A stretch of 10,313 nucleotides of DNA from CF-161 sp035259145 (GTDB lineage: Bacteria > Chloroflexota > Dormibacteria > Dormibacterales > Dormibacteraceae): contig DATFWQ010000306.1 in the NCBI GenBank assembly GCA_035259145.1, positions 1-10,313 of the forward strand. Direction: 5' to 3'. Positions 1 to 7,805 of this stretch are shown one piece after another (the stretch's first letter is position 1; each line of letters starts with the position of its first letter). The notes below the pieces were generated by a model. The model saw only the letters and a program-made list of their open reading frames with translations. It had not been told where the DNA came from and searched no databases. The position numbers and the translations under genes were made by a program.

Positions 1-67
1 GCTGCAGGGGTAGCGACGTGCGCCAGCGCGGCCGACTCCGGTCCGGGCCACGCTGACGCCGCCCTGG

Positions 68-343
68 TCAGTCGGGCATCGGCAGGTCGACGGCGGCCTC
101 CAGGGACGTCAGCGGAGCCTGCGAGCTCTCGCACACGATCCGCACCCCCTCCGCGTTCAAGGCCTCGAACCGGCTGAGCAGGCGCCCCGGTCCCGCCAAG
201 TACGTCGACCCGAGGTACCGCACGAGGTCGCCGCGAGCGGTCAGCCGCAGCGACGCGTCCACCAGCGCCGCCTGCAGGAGGGTCAGCTCCGAGTCGGTGA
301 TCCGCAGCCTCTGTTCGACCATGAAGAGCGTGAGGGCCGTCAT
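68..343 (-). CDS. DUF4242-like small protein
   Basis: A 91-residue soluble protein with no signal peptide or membrane segment. The pattern of an early 'VEQRL', a helical stretch, then 'VRYLGSTYL' near residues 41-49 and a C-terminal 'AAVDLP' resembles the DUF4242 family, small ferredoxin-like-fold proteins; one Streptomyces member is known as a nickel-binding protein. That likeness is from memory of the family pattern, so the function here is inferred only, and no metal ligands can be assigned by eye. The first ATG (343) is chosen. It has no clear Shine-Dalgarno sequence and lies only 12 bases after the CTAG end of the promoter-like block at 356-414, so the message may be nearly leaderless; an ATG at 322 is the alternative. 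It lies 74 bases downstream of the LuxR regulator on the same strand and probably belongs to its regulon. Confidence 0.65.
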   Translation of the reverse strand: MTALTLFMVEQRLRITDSELTLLQAALVDASLRLTARGDLVRYLGSTYLAGPGRLLSRFEALNAEGVRIVCESSQAPLTSLEAAVDLPMPD

Positions 344-355
344 TTGATCTGCAGC

Positions 356-414
356 CTAGCCGGCGGCCCTGGGGAGCGACATCCGCGCAAACCCGTAGGC
401 CCTCCCGTATTTCG
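356..414 (-). promoter_or_regulatory. promoter/operator-like block, copy 1
   Basis: Read on the minus strand, this intergenic stretch contains CGAAATACG, six bases, CCTACGGGTT, four bases, CGGATG, twenty bases, then CTAG, ending 12 bases before the ATG of the DUF4242-like gene. The same elements in the same order and spacing (within one base) recur on the plus strand at 2904-2961, in front of the membrane-protein/copper ATPase operon. The block starts 3 bases after the luxR stop codon. Conservation of the words but not of the bases between them is what a regulator or sigma-factor site looks like. Which protein binds it is inferred (the adjacent LuxR regulator is the obvious candidate). Confidence 0.6.
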
Positions 415-417
415 GCC

Positions 418-2703
418 CTACTCGACCCAACGGGCGAGCTGGGTGCGCGAGTTGATCCCGAGCTTGTTGAGCATGTTGGTGACGTGCGTCTCGACCGTGC
501 GGTTAGAGATGAACAGTCGGACCGCAATCTCGCGGTTAGTGAGCCCCTCGGCGACCAGCCGAGCGATCTCCAGCTCGCGCCGGCTGAGGACTGGCGCGGT
601 CGTGGCGGAGGCCGGAGCCAGCTTCGGTTCCGCCTGGCCGAGGACGTAGTCGACCGCCTCGCCGGCGGACATCGCCAGGCCCTGTCGCTGGGCCCTGCGA
701 TACTGCGCCTCGCCCAGCCGCTCCCGTACGCCATCCTCGCAGGCGCGGTGAGGCGGCAGGTACGGGGCCAGGAGCGGGATCGCGATCGAGTCGCGCAGAC
801 TCTGGGCGCAGCCGAGCAGCGTGGCGGCCCGTGCATCGTCGCGCTCGTCGGAGGCGACCCACGCCAGGGTCTCGGTGAGCGTCGCGACTCCCCGGCGATC
901 GTCGAGCGCGTGCTTGCAGACGACGCCGTCGCGGATCAGCGCCTCGGCCAGCGGCAGCTCTCCACGGCGGCGCCGCGCCTCTCCCAGCGTGTTGAGGATC
1001 ATGCCGCGCGTGTAGAGATCGCCCACCTTCTTGCAGATCGCGACCCCGGCCTCGCCCATCTCGATCACCTCGTCGATCCGGTCCTCATCCAGCCAGTGCT
1101 GGCACGTGTAGTGCCTCGCGACGACGCCCATCCCGGTCTCCCCACCCGTCTCGAGCATCGAACGGCAGAGCTCGCTCACGCCTTCCCGCTTCCCCTGGAC
1201 GAACGCCGTGAGGAGCAGCGCACCTGCCGCCCAGCACGCGACGTTCGCACTGTGGAGTACGCCGGCGATGCGCATCGCCTCCAACCCGTGGGCCTCTCCG
1301 GTCGCGGCGTCGTCCAGCGCGCTCGCGAACAGCGCGGCGGTGACCAGGGCTCGCGCCCGCACCTGGCTGTCGGGCTCGGTCAGGGGCAGCAGCGACTCGA
1401 TGTAGCGCCGGATGTCCCTGAGCGGGCCGCGGGCCATCCAGTAGTTGGTCAGCGAAGCGGCGATGTCGACGCCGGCCGCGGCCTCGCCCGGCTGACGGTT
1501 GCAGTGCTCCAGCGCGCTCCACAGGTTGTCACGCTCCCGGTGGATGGCGTCGAAGGTCTGCGGGTTCGTGTCGTCGAACGTCGACGTGGCCTGCGCCAGG
1601 CCGGCCACCCAATCGCGGTGGCGCGTCTGAAGATCGAGCTCCTCGCCCAGCTCTCGCAGCCTGCGCCGGCCGTACTGGCGGACGGTCTCGAGCATCGAGT
1701 AGCGCGGCGGCTCGATGCCGTGGTCGCGGCGGAGGATCGAGCTCTCGACGAGCGCGGCGAGCACTCCGGGCACGTCACCAGGCGGCTGTTCGAGGTCCGA
1801 GCAGACGGCCTCGGCGGCCTCCGCGCCGAATCCGCCGGCGAAGACCGAGAGACGCGCCCACGTGCGCCGCTGCTGCACGCTCAGCAGCGAGTGGCTCCAG
1901 TCGAGCGTGGCCTCCATCGTCCGCTGCCGGGCCTCTGCCCCGCGGAGCACCGCGCCCGGCGCCAGCAGCTCACGGTCCAGGCCGGCGAGCAGTTGATCCA
2001 CGGAGAGCCCTTCCAGGCGCACTGCGGCGAGCTCGAGCGCGAGGGGCATCCCCTCCAGACGCGCGCAAACCTGAAGCACCGAGGCTGCGTTGGATTCATC
2101 CAGGGAGAAGCCGGGCTGGACGGCGGCGGCTCGCTCCACGAACAGCGCGACGGCGTCGGAACCGGCGATCTGGCCCGGGCTCGACGACCCGATCACCTCG
2201 GGCAGCGAGAGCGGCGGCACGTGGTGGCGCACCTCGCCCGGCATCCCCAGTGCCTGCCGGCTCGTGGCGAGGATCCGCAGCTCCGGACAGGATCGCAGCA
2301 GGGTGCCGGCCAGCCCGGCGGCGCCATCCAGCAGGTGCTCACAGTTGTCGAGCACGAGCAGCACTCGCTTCTCCCGCAAGTAATCGCTCAGTGCCGAGAG
2401 CGACCAGCGCGAGGAGACGTCCGGCAGGCCCAGGGCGCTGAACACGGCCTGCGTGATCAGGAGCGGATCGTCGATCGGCGCCAGGGCGACGAGCCAGGCG
2501 CCATCCGCCAGGCTGCGCGTCAGGTCGGCGGCGGCGCGAAGCGCGAGCCTGGTCTTGCCAGCTCCCCCGCTCCCCGTGAGCGTCAGCAATCTGGTCGTGG
2601 TCAGCAGCCGCTTGATCTCGGCCAACTCGTGGCGCCGGCCGACGAAGCTGGTGAGCTCCGACGGCAGGTTGCCCGCCCTCGACCTGGCGGTCCTTACCGC
2701 CAT
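418..2703 (-). CDS. LuxR-family regulator with AAA/NB-ARC-type ATPase
   Basis: A large cytoplasmic transcription regulator of 761 residues. The N-terminus has the common 'LTSFVGRR' entry to the ATPase domain, then Walker A GSGGAGKT (about residues 44-51) and Walker B VLLVLDN (about 114-120) followed by CEHL. The middle is helical and TPR-like. The last ~57 residues are a LuxR HTH (SRRELEIARLVAEG, then REIA, then TVETHVTNMLNKLG). No recognisable small-molecule sensor domain is visible, so the inducing signal is unknown. The ATG at 2703 is chosen because the family homology starts just after it. An ATG at 2829 would add 42 Arg/Pro/Ala-rich residues without family resemblance and would overlap another small ORF. 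No strong ribosome binding site is visible; the stop of that small ORF (2715) is 11 bases upstream, so translation may be coupled. It is divergent from the copper ATPase operon, which it probably controls. Confidence 0.9.
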   Translation of the reverse strand: MAVRTARSRAGNLPSELTSFVGRRHELAEIKRLLTTTRLLTLTGSGGAGKTRLALRAAADLTRSLADGAWLVALAPIDDPLLITQAVFSALGLPDVSSRWSLSALSDYLREKRVLLVLDNCEHLLDGAAGLAGTLLRSCPELRILATSRQALGMPGEVRHHVPPLSLPEVIGSSSPGQIAGSDAVALFVERAAAVQPGFSLDESNAASVLQVCARLEGMPLALELAAVRLEGLSVDQLLAGLDRELLAPGAVLRGAEARQRTMEATLDWSHSLLSVQQRRTWARLSVFAGGFGAEAAEAVCSDLEQPPGDVPGVLAALVESSILRRDHGIEPPRYSMLETVRQYGRRRLRELGEELDLQTRHRDWVAGLAQATSTFDDTNPQTFDAIHRERDNLWSALEHCNRQPGEAAAGVDIAASLTNYWMARGPLRDIRRYIESLLPLTEPDSQVRARALVTAALFASALDDAATGEAHGLEAMRIAGVLHSANVACWAAGALLLTAFVQGKREGVSELCRSMLETGGETGMGVVARHYTCQHWLDEDRIDEVIEMGEAGVAICKKVGDLYTRGMILNTLGEARRRRGELPLAEALIRDGVVCKHALDDRRGVATLTETLAWVASDERDDARAATLLGCAQSLRDSIAIPLLAPYLPPHRACEDGVRERLGEAQYRRAQRQGLAMSAGEAVDYVLGQAEPKLAPASATTAPVLSRRELEIARLVAEGLTNREIAVRLFISNRTVETHVTNMLNKLGINSRTQLARWVE

Positions 2704-2714
2704 TTGACGCGAGG

Positions 2715-2888
2715 TTACACGCCTGCGACCGACTCGAGCGGCGCGGCCCGCTGGTCGATGCCGAAACGCGCCAGCAGCAGGCCTGGCAGCAAGGCGCCCG
2801 GGACCAGGGCGAGCCGCCACAGGGTCCACGTCACGGGCAGCCGATCGAGCCGCTGGGCGATGCTCGCGCCCTGCGCTGCCGAGACCAT
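2715..2888 (-). pseudogene. possible MFS-transporter N-terminal remnant / small upstream ORF
   Basis: A 57-codon ORF (ATG at 2888, TAA at 2715-2717). Residues 10-28, with 'IAQRLDRLPVT' followed by 'WRLAL', resemble the cytoplasmic N-terminus that precedes helix 1 of sugar-porter-like MFS permeases. After that the resemblance stops and the frame ends. Either this is the stub of a deleted transporter gene or a short real upstream ORF that couples translation to luxR, whose start is 11 bases further on. No ribosome binding site is visible. The assignment rests on a short stretch and is tentative. Confidence 0.35.
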
Positions 2889-2903
2889 GAGGACACCGTA
2901 TCG

Positions 2904-2961
2904 CGAAATACGTGACCCCCTACGGGTTGTCCCGGATGCCGCCGCCGCCGCCGGGAACTAG
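2904..2961 (+). promoter_or_regulatory. promoter/operator-like block, copy 2
   Basis: Plus-strand copy of the block found at 356-414: CGAAATACG, six bases, CCTACGGGTT, four bases, CGGATG, nineteen bases (here GCC repeats), then CTAG. It ends 23 bases before the ATG at 2985, with an AGGAGG ribosome binding site (2973-2978) in between. It sits in the divergent region between luxR and the membrane-protein/copper ATPase operon, where an operator for the operon and possibly for luxR autoregulation would be expected. Confidence 0.6.
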
Positions 2962-2984
2962 CGTGCCTCCACAGGAGGTGCACG

Positions 2985-3722
2985 ATGACTGACCGCAACG
3001 CGCTTCGTCTGTCAGGGACGCTGCTGCTCATCGGCCTCGTGGTCTACGAGGCGTTGCAGTTCCCGCATCCGGGAAGTCCCACACCAACCGACCAGGCCCA
3101 GTTCGCCGCGTACGCGATGAGCTCGAGCTGGGCCGCGATCCACCTCGGTGAGTTCCTCGGGGTGGCGATCACCACGGCGGGACTGCTCGTCCTCTTCTTC
3201 GCGCTCAACCTCTCGCAGGGCATACCTCGCTGGCTGGGGTTCTTCGCGGCGATCTCAGCAGGGGTGGCGGGGGCGCTCGCCGCCGTCGTGTATGCCGTCG
3301 ATGGGGTCGCCCTCAAGCAAGCGGTGGATGCATGGGCGAGCGCGCCGGCGGCCGAGCAGGCGACCCGGTTTGCCAGCGCGGAAGCCATCCGATGGCTGGA
3401 GACGGGGACGAGAAGCTACCAGGAGTTCACGTCCGGCCTGGCACTGGTGCTGTTCGCCACCACGATCGTGTGGGCGGCCAGAATCGCCCGGCCGATCGGC
3501 TATCTGATGGGATTGTCGGGCCTGCTCCTCGTCGTCATGAGCTGGGTGGCCGGAACCCAGGGCCTGGGCGCCTCCGCACGAGGAGTCCTTTTTGAGATCG
3601 TCATCCTCTCCAGCGCCGTCTGGACCATCTGGCTGCTCGTCGTCGCCTGGCGGATGAAGGAGCCCGTCGAAGGGGTGGCGCGTGCGATCAACGACCGGAT
3701 CGTCAGCACCAACCCCTACTGA
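2985..3722 (+). CDS. Six-helix membrane protein, tandem paralogue 1
   Basis: A 245-residue integral membrane protein with about six hydrophobic segments (near residues 8-27, 51-75, 83-106, 150-168, 171-190 and 202-222). The start is well supported by AGGAGG seven bases upstream. I recognise it only as a family of unknown function, perhaps related to DUF4386-type proteins. Its most conserved-looking features are HLGEF, FFAAISAGV, DGVALKQAVDAWASAPAA in a loop between helices 3 and 4, and RPIGYLMGLSGL. The next gene is a paralogue sharing all these blocks, with a 28-base gap. As first gene of the operon behind the conserved promoter-like block it is probably co-expressed with the copper ATPase. 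No metal-binding motif is evident, so a role in copper handling is only inferred from position. Confidence 0.85.
   Translation: MTDRNALRLSGTLLLIGLVVYEALQFPHPGSPTPTDQAQFAAYAMSSSWAAIHLGEFLGVAITTAGLLVLFFALNLSQGIPRWLGFFAAISAGVAGALAAVVYAVDGVALKQAVDAWASAPAAEQATRFASAEAIRWLETGTRSYQEFTSGLALVLFATTIVWAARIARPIGYLMGLSGLLLVVMSWVAGTQGLGASARGVLFEIVILSSAVWTIWLLVVAWRMKEPVEGVARAINDRIVSTNPY
3301..3352 (+). repeat. Near-identical segment shared by the tandem paralogues, copy 1
   Basis: This 52-base stretch recurs at 4115-4166 (offset 814) with only three differences, all at synonymous third positions. A second 44-base block, 3481-3524 versus 4295-4338, has the same offset and is also strongly conserved. The rest of the two genes is much more diverged. 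This marks a direct duplication in which this segment stayed alike by constraint or gene conversion. Confidence 0.8.
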
Positions 3723-3750
3723 GATCACGACCAGACGAGGAGAAGATGAA

Positions 3751-4506
3751 ATGTCCATCGCAAGCCGGAATCCGACGTCGGGGGCTCGCACCGACCCGAG
3801 GGCTGACGGCACACTGCTTCGCGCCTCGGTGACGCTACTGGTCGTCGGTTGGGTCCTCCTCTTTGTCACGAACGAGGTGCTCCACCCCGGAGGCGGCGCA
3901 ACGTTCGAGGCTACGTTTGCCAACTACGCCGCCAGCCGGGATTGGGCTGCCGTACATCTCGGGGAGTTCGCCGGCAAGGGGCTCTACTTTGGGGGACTGC
4001 TGGTCCTGCTCTTCGCGCTCGCCGTCCGTGAGGGTCCTGCACGCTTGTCGACCTTCTTCGGTGCCATCTCGGCCGGGGTGACCCTTGTTCTCGCGGGCAT
4101 TCTGGATGCCGTAGATGGGGTCGCCCTCAAGCAGGCGGTGGATGCGTGGGCGAGCGCACCGGCGGCACAGAAGGCGACGAGCTACGCCAGTGTTCTGACC
4201 GTCAGGTGGCTGGAGTGGGGGACCAACAGCTATCAGAACTTCATGTGGGGCCTCACACTGCTGCTGGTCGCCACAACGATCGTCATCACGGCGAGAATCA
4301 CCCGGCCGATCGGCTACCTGATGGGGTTGTCTGGGCTGGTCTGGCTCGTACTGGGGTGGTTGGTCGGAACCAGGGGCTTCACGTCCGCCAACAACCTGCC
4401 TCAGTACGCAATTTTTGGCTTGACCACGGCCTGGATCATCTGGCTGCTCGTCAGCGCCGTCCTGAGGAAAGAGCCTCCGGTCCGCGCCGCCCCGGCGTCC
4501 AATTAG
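3751..4506 (+). CDS. Six-helix membrane protein, tandem paralogue 2
   Basis: A 251-residue membrane protein paralogous to the preceding gene. It has the same order of helices and the same signature blocks (HLGEF, FFGAISAGV, DGVALKQAVDAWASAPAA, TNSYQNF, RPIGYLMGLSGL). The N-terminus is longer and hydrophilic. The ATG at 3751 is preferred because GAGGAGA (3737-3743) lies seven bases upstream; an upstream in-frame ATG at 3682 would overlap the end of paralogue 1. Function unknown. Its position in a tight operon between its twin and another membrane protein, upstream of the copper ATPase, suggests the twins may form a hetero-oligomer, but nothing in the sequence proves that. Confidence 0.85.
   Translation: MSIASRNPTSGARTDPRADGTLLRASVTLLVVGWVLLFVTNEVLHPGGGATFEATFANYAASRDWAAVHLGEFAGKGLYFGGLLVLLFALAVREGPARLSTFFGAISAGVTLVLAGILDAVDGVALKQAVDAWASAPAAQKATSYASVLTVRWLEWGTNSYQNFMWGLTLLLVATTIVITARITRPIGYLMGLSGLVWLVLGWLVGTRGFTSANNLPQYAIFGLTTAWIIWLLVSAVLRKEPPVRAAPASN
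4115..4166 (+). repeat. Near-identical segment shared by the tandem paralogues, copy 2
   Basis: Partner of the segment at 3301-3352: 49 of 52 bases are the same, and the three changes are silent. It encodes the DGVALKQAVDAWASAPAA loop. Confidence 0.8.
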
Positions 4507-4531
4507 CCGCATTCATAAGGAGGAGAGAATC

Positions 4532-5101
4532 ATGCCGACGATCATCGCCGTCTGGGCAGTGGTCTGGGCGCTGGTCGCTGCCGGCGTCTCAGTGGTCGGG
4601 TTCCGGCGCGGACGTCCGCTGTGGGCGGCCGTCTGGCTCGTCACAATCGGCGCGTTCCTGGCGGCGCAGGAGGACCCGCTCCTGGTCATCCAGATGGCGT
4701 CCACGGGGCATAGCGCCAGCTTCCACGACGGGGTGCTGGGCCTCGTCGACCCGCACACCAGGGGCCACATGTACGGCGCCGCCATCCTGGCGCTGGCGGG
4801 CCTGGGTCTGACCGTGCTCGTTGCCCATAACGCCCTGCGCCGTGGGGAGGCCTGGGCCTGGTGGGGCCTCGCGGGATTCTGGCTGTTCGGCGCAGCCGCC
4901 GACCTGTACGAACTTTTCGGGATCTATCCGCACGGCTTCCCGCTCGCGCCGACGCCGGCCGACGGCGTGCGCGGCTTCGGCTGGCAAACGCTCGCGGCGT
5001 GGATCCTGATCTGGGCAGCAGGCCTGGCGATCGCCGCCCCGTCGGTCCTGGCCAGGTCGCGGCGGGCTGTGGGGGCGGTGGCCGCACCGGGGTCGGCGTA
5101 G
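4532..5101 (+). CDS. Small membrane protein of unknown function
   Basis: A 189-residue protein with about five hydrophobic helices (near residues 3-23, 30-47, 77-100, 107-127 and 148-170) and a basic C-terminal tail. A strong AAGGAGGA ribosome binding site (4518-4525) fixes the ATG at 4532. It is not obviously related to the two paralogues before it, from which it is separated by 25 bases. The loop after helix 2 contains QEDP and several His residues (TGHSASFHDG, RGHMYG), which could bind metal, but no known motif is recognised. Its operon place directly before the copper ATPase (46-base gap) makes an accessory role in metal handling plausible. Confidence 0.8.
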   Translation: MPTIIAVWAVVWALVAAGVSVVGFRRGRPLWAAVWLVTIGAFLAAQEDPLLVIQMASTGHSASFHDGVLGLVDPHTRGHMYGAAILALAGLGLTVLVAHNALRRGEAWAWWGLAGFWLFGAAADLYELFGIYPHGFPLAPTPADGVRGFGWQTLAAWILIWAAGLAIAAPSVLARSRRAVGAVAAPGSA

Positions 5102-5147
5102 ATCTAGATCGACGGCGATTGCCAAAGGGCAAGGAGGCGACCAGGCT

Positions 5148-7805
5148 ATGACCGTTCCGGATCTCGTCGTCATCGTAAGCGCGGTTGTGCTGAGCGGCGC
5201 CCTCGCCTGGTTCTTCTTCGGTCCTCGCAGGGCCCGCGCCGCAGAACTGGTCGGCGACGCCCAGCAAGTGACGGTGACCGTGCGCGGCGGCTACTCGCCG
5301 GACCTGGTGCGGGTGCGTCTGGGAGTGCCCCTTCGCATCGTCTTCGACCGCCAGGAGAGCGGGGAGTGCAGCTCGCGCGTCGTCCTGTCCGACTTCGCCG
5401 TCAACCGCCCACTGCCGGCGTTTGCGCAAACGGCGGTCCAGTTCGTGCCGAGCCGCGCCGGCGAGTTCGAGTTCGGCTGCGGGATGAACATGGTCCACGG
5501 CACGCTGGTCGTCGAACCCATGGACGGGCGCGAGACCGCGCCGGTCCACCTTGCTCCGGAGCCTCCTTCCGAGACGACGCGGCCAGAGGTGGACATGGGC
5601 GGCGAGGACCACGAGGTCGCCGAGCGCCGGGCGGAGATCGCCGACCTGACCCGCCGGATCGTTGTCGCAGCCGTGCTCACGGCCCCCGTGCTGTTCGCGG
5701 TGATGGCTGGCGGTCTCGTACCAGTCGGCATCCTGGCCAATCACTGGCTCCAGCTGGCCCTGATCACGCCGGTGATGCTCTACTCGGCCTGGCCCATCCA
5801 CCGCACGGGCTGGCTGAGCCTGGCGCACCGCTCCGCAGAGATGAACTCGCTCATTACGATCGGCACCACGGCCGCCTTCGCGTACAGCCTGGTGGTGACC
5901 GTGGCACCGGGCCTCCTGCCCGAGGGCCTGCGCGACGTCTACTTCGAGGCCGTCGGGGTGGTCATCACGCTGATCCTGCTGGGCCGCCTGCTGGAGGCGC
6001 AAGCCAAGGCCGGCACGGGCGAGGCGATCCGCAAGCTGATCGGCCTCCAGGCCCGCACGGCGCGCATCGTGCGCGACGGCGTGGAGGCCGACATCCCGGT
6101 GGAGGAGGTCGCGCTCGGTGACGTCGTTGCGGTCCGTCCAGGCGAGAAGATCCCCGTCGACGGCGAGGTGGTCAGCGGGCGGTCGTCGGTGGACGAGTCC
6201 ATGGTCACCGGCGAGTCCATACCGGTCACCAAAGAACCGGGCGACACGGTGATCGGTGCGAGTATCAACGGTACCGGCGCCTTCCAGTTCCGGGCCACCC
6301 GGGTGGGCAGCGACACGATGCTGGCCCAGATCGTCCGCCTGGTCCAGCAGGCGCAGGGCTCGAGGGCGCCAATCCAGCGGCTGGCAGATGTGGTCGCCAG
6401 CTACTTCGTGCCGGCGGTCATCTTCATCGCCATCGCCACGTTCGCCGCCTGGTTCGTGCTGGGGCCGCAGCCGGCCTTTGCGACCGCGCTGGTCAGTGCG
6501 GTGACGGTTCTGATCATCGCCTGCCCGTGCGCGCTGGGCCTGGCGACGCCGCTCTCGGTGATGGTCGGGACCGGCAAGGGCGCCGAGCAGGGCATCCTGA
6601 TCCGCTCGGCGGAGGCCCTGGAGACCGCGCGCCACCTGGACGCCGTCGTCCTCGACAAGACCGGGACGATCACGCTCGGCCAGCCGGCGCTCACCGATGT
6701 GGTGCCGGCCGGCGGCTTCGGCGAGCAGGACCTGCTCGTGCTCGCCGCCTCGGCCGAACGCCGGTCCGAGCACCCGCTGGCGAGCGCCGTGGTGGCGGGC
6801 GCCCGCTCGCAGGAGCTGCTGCTCCCCGAGCCGGACGGGTTCGAGTCGGTGACCGGCCGCGGCATCCGCGCGACCGTCCAGGGCCGGTCGGTGCTCGTCG
6901 GCACTCCGGCCCTGCTTGCCGAGGCAGGCGTCGACACGACCGCGCTCGACCAGGTCGCGGAGCGGCTGTCCGCCGGCGGCCGGACCCCGCTCCTGGTCGC
7001 AGTCGACGGCAGAGCGGCCGGTGTGCTCGGCGTGGCGGACACCCTGAAGCCGGACTCTGCGTCCGCGGTGGCCACCTTGCGCGGGCTCGGCCTGCAGGTC
7101 GCCATGATCACGGGCGACAACCGGCGCACCGCGGGCGCGATCGCCCGGCAGGTCGGCGTCGAGCGCGTCCTGGCCGAGGTGCTGCCCGATCGCAAGGCGG
7201 CCGAGGTGCGCCGGCTGCAGGCGGAGGGCCGGCGGGTGGCGATGGTTGGCGATGGGATCAACGACGCCCCGGCCCTGGCGCAGGCCGACGTCAGCATGGC
7301 GATCGGCACCGGCACCGACGTGGCCATCGAGGCCTCGGACGTCACCCTGATCTCGAGCGCGCTCACGGGGGTTGTGACGGCCATCCGGCTGAGCCGGGCG
7401 GCCATGCGCAACATCCGGCAGAACCTGTTCTTCGCCTTCGCGTACAACGTGGTCGGAATCCCAATCGCGGCGGGCGTGCTCTACCCGTTCCTCGGACTGC
7501 GGCTGAGCCCGATGATCGCGGCAGGCGCCATGGCCCTCAGCTCGCTGTCGGTGGTGTCGAACGCCAACCGCCTCCGCCGCTTTCGGGCGGGGCCGCTGGA
7601 CGAGGAGGTCGCCCGCCCGGCCGGGGAGCCGAGGGTGGAGGTTGGCGGCGAGGAGCCGGAGCGCGCTGTGGACCCGGTCTGTGGCATGGAGGTCGACCCT
7701 GGCGCTGCGGGGGCCACGATCGTCGTGAACGGGATGAGCTGCTACTTCTGCTCGACGGGATGCCGGGACCACTTCCTGGGCGGCGATCATCGACCAGACT
7801 TGTAG
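5148..7805 (+). CDS. copA: Cu(+)-type P1B ATPase with N-terminal cupredoxin and C-terminal YHS domain
   Basis: An ATP-driven heavy-metal exporter of 885 residues, longer than a standard CopA core. Order: a membrane anchor (about residues 5-24); a cupredoxin-like domain (about 38-125) with candidate ligands C74 and the C111-G-M113-N-M115-V-H117 cluster; an acidic linker; the ATPase core with actuator TGES (354-357), transmembrane CPC (459-461), phosphorylation site DKTGT (503-507), HP (542-543) and GDGIND (701-706); and a YHS domain (about 842-877) with DPVCGM and three further cysteines, C865, C868 and C872. CPC together with YN (766-767) and MxxSS (795-799) in the last helices is the Cu(+) signature of P1B-1 pumps. 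The usual N-terminal HMA domains are absent; the cupredoxin and YHS domains presumably take over metal capture. AAGGAGG (5131-5137) supports the start. It is the last gene of a four-gene operon and all catalytic residues are intact. Confidence 0.95.
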   Translation: MTVPDLVVIVSAVVLSGALAWFFFGPRRARAAELVGDAQQVTVTVRGGYSPDLVRVRLGVPLRIVFDRQESGECSSRVVLSDFAVNRPLPAFAQTAVQFVPSRAGEFEFGCGMNMVHGTLVVEPMDGRETAPVHLAPEPPSETTRPEVDMGGEDHEVAERRAEIADLTRRIVVAAVLTAPVLFAVMAGGLVPVGILANHWLQLALITPVMLYSAWPIHRTGWLSLAHRSAEMNSLITIGTTAAFAYSLVVTVAPGLLPEGLRDVYFEAVGVVITLILLGRLLEAQAKAGTGEAIRKLIGLQARTARIVRDGVEADIPVEEVALGDVVAVRPGEKIPVDGEVVSGRSSVDESMVTGESIPVTKEPGDTVIGASINGTGAFQFRATRVGSDTMLAQIVRLVQQAQGSRAPIQRLADVVASYFVPAVIFIAIATFAAWFVLGPQPAFATALVSAVTVLIIACPCALGLATPLSVMVGTGKGAEQGILIRSAEALETARHLDAVVLDKTGTITLGQPALTDVVPAGGFGEQDLLVLAASAERRSEHPLASAVVAGARSQELLLPEPDGFESVTGRGIRATVQGRSVLVGTPALLAEAGVDTTALDQVAERLSAGGRTPLLVAVDGRAAGVLGVADTLKPDSASAVATLRGLGLQVAMITGDNRRTAGAIARQVGVERVLAEVLPDRKAAEVRRLQAEGRRVAMVGDGINDAPALAQADVSMAIGTGTDVAIEASDVTLISSALTGVVTAIRLSRAAMRNIRQNLFFAFAYNVVGIPIAAGVLYPFLGLRLSPMIAAGAMALSSLSVVSNANRLRRFRAGPLDEEVARPAGEPRVEVGGEEPERAVDPVCGMEVDPGAAGATIVVNGMSCYFCSTGCRDHFLGGDHRPDL

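Noticed and set aside
1..67. Possible gene at the left edge
   Set aside because: Only 67 bases, with no recognisable motif or start/stop context in either strand.
2704..2829. N-terminal extension of the LuxR regulator to ATG 2829
   Set aside because: The extra 42 residues are Arg/Pro/Ala-rich without family resemblance and overlap the MFS-like small ORF in another frame.
484..2961. Long plus-strand open frame of 825 codons opposite the LuxR regulator
   Set aside because: Its translation is low-complexity Arg/Gly/His-rich with no domain pattern. It is the antisense shadow of the luxR gene, which GC-rich codon bias keeps open.
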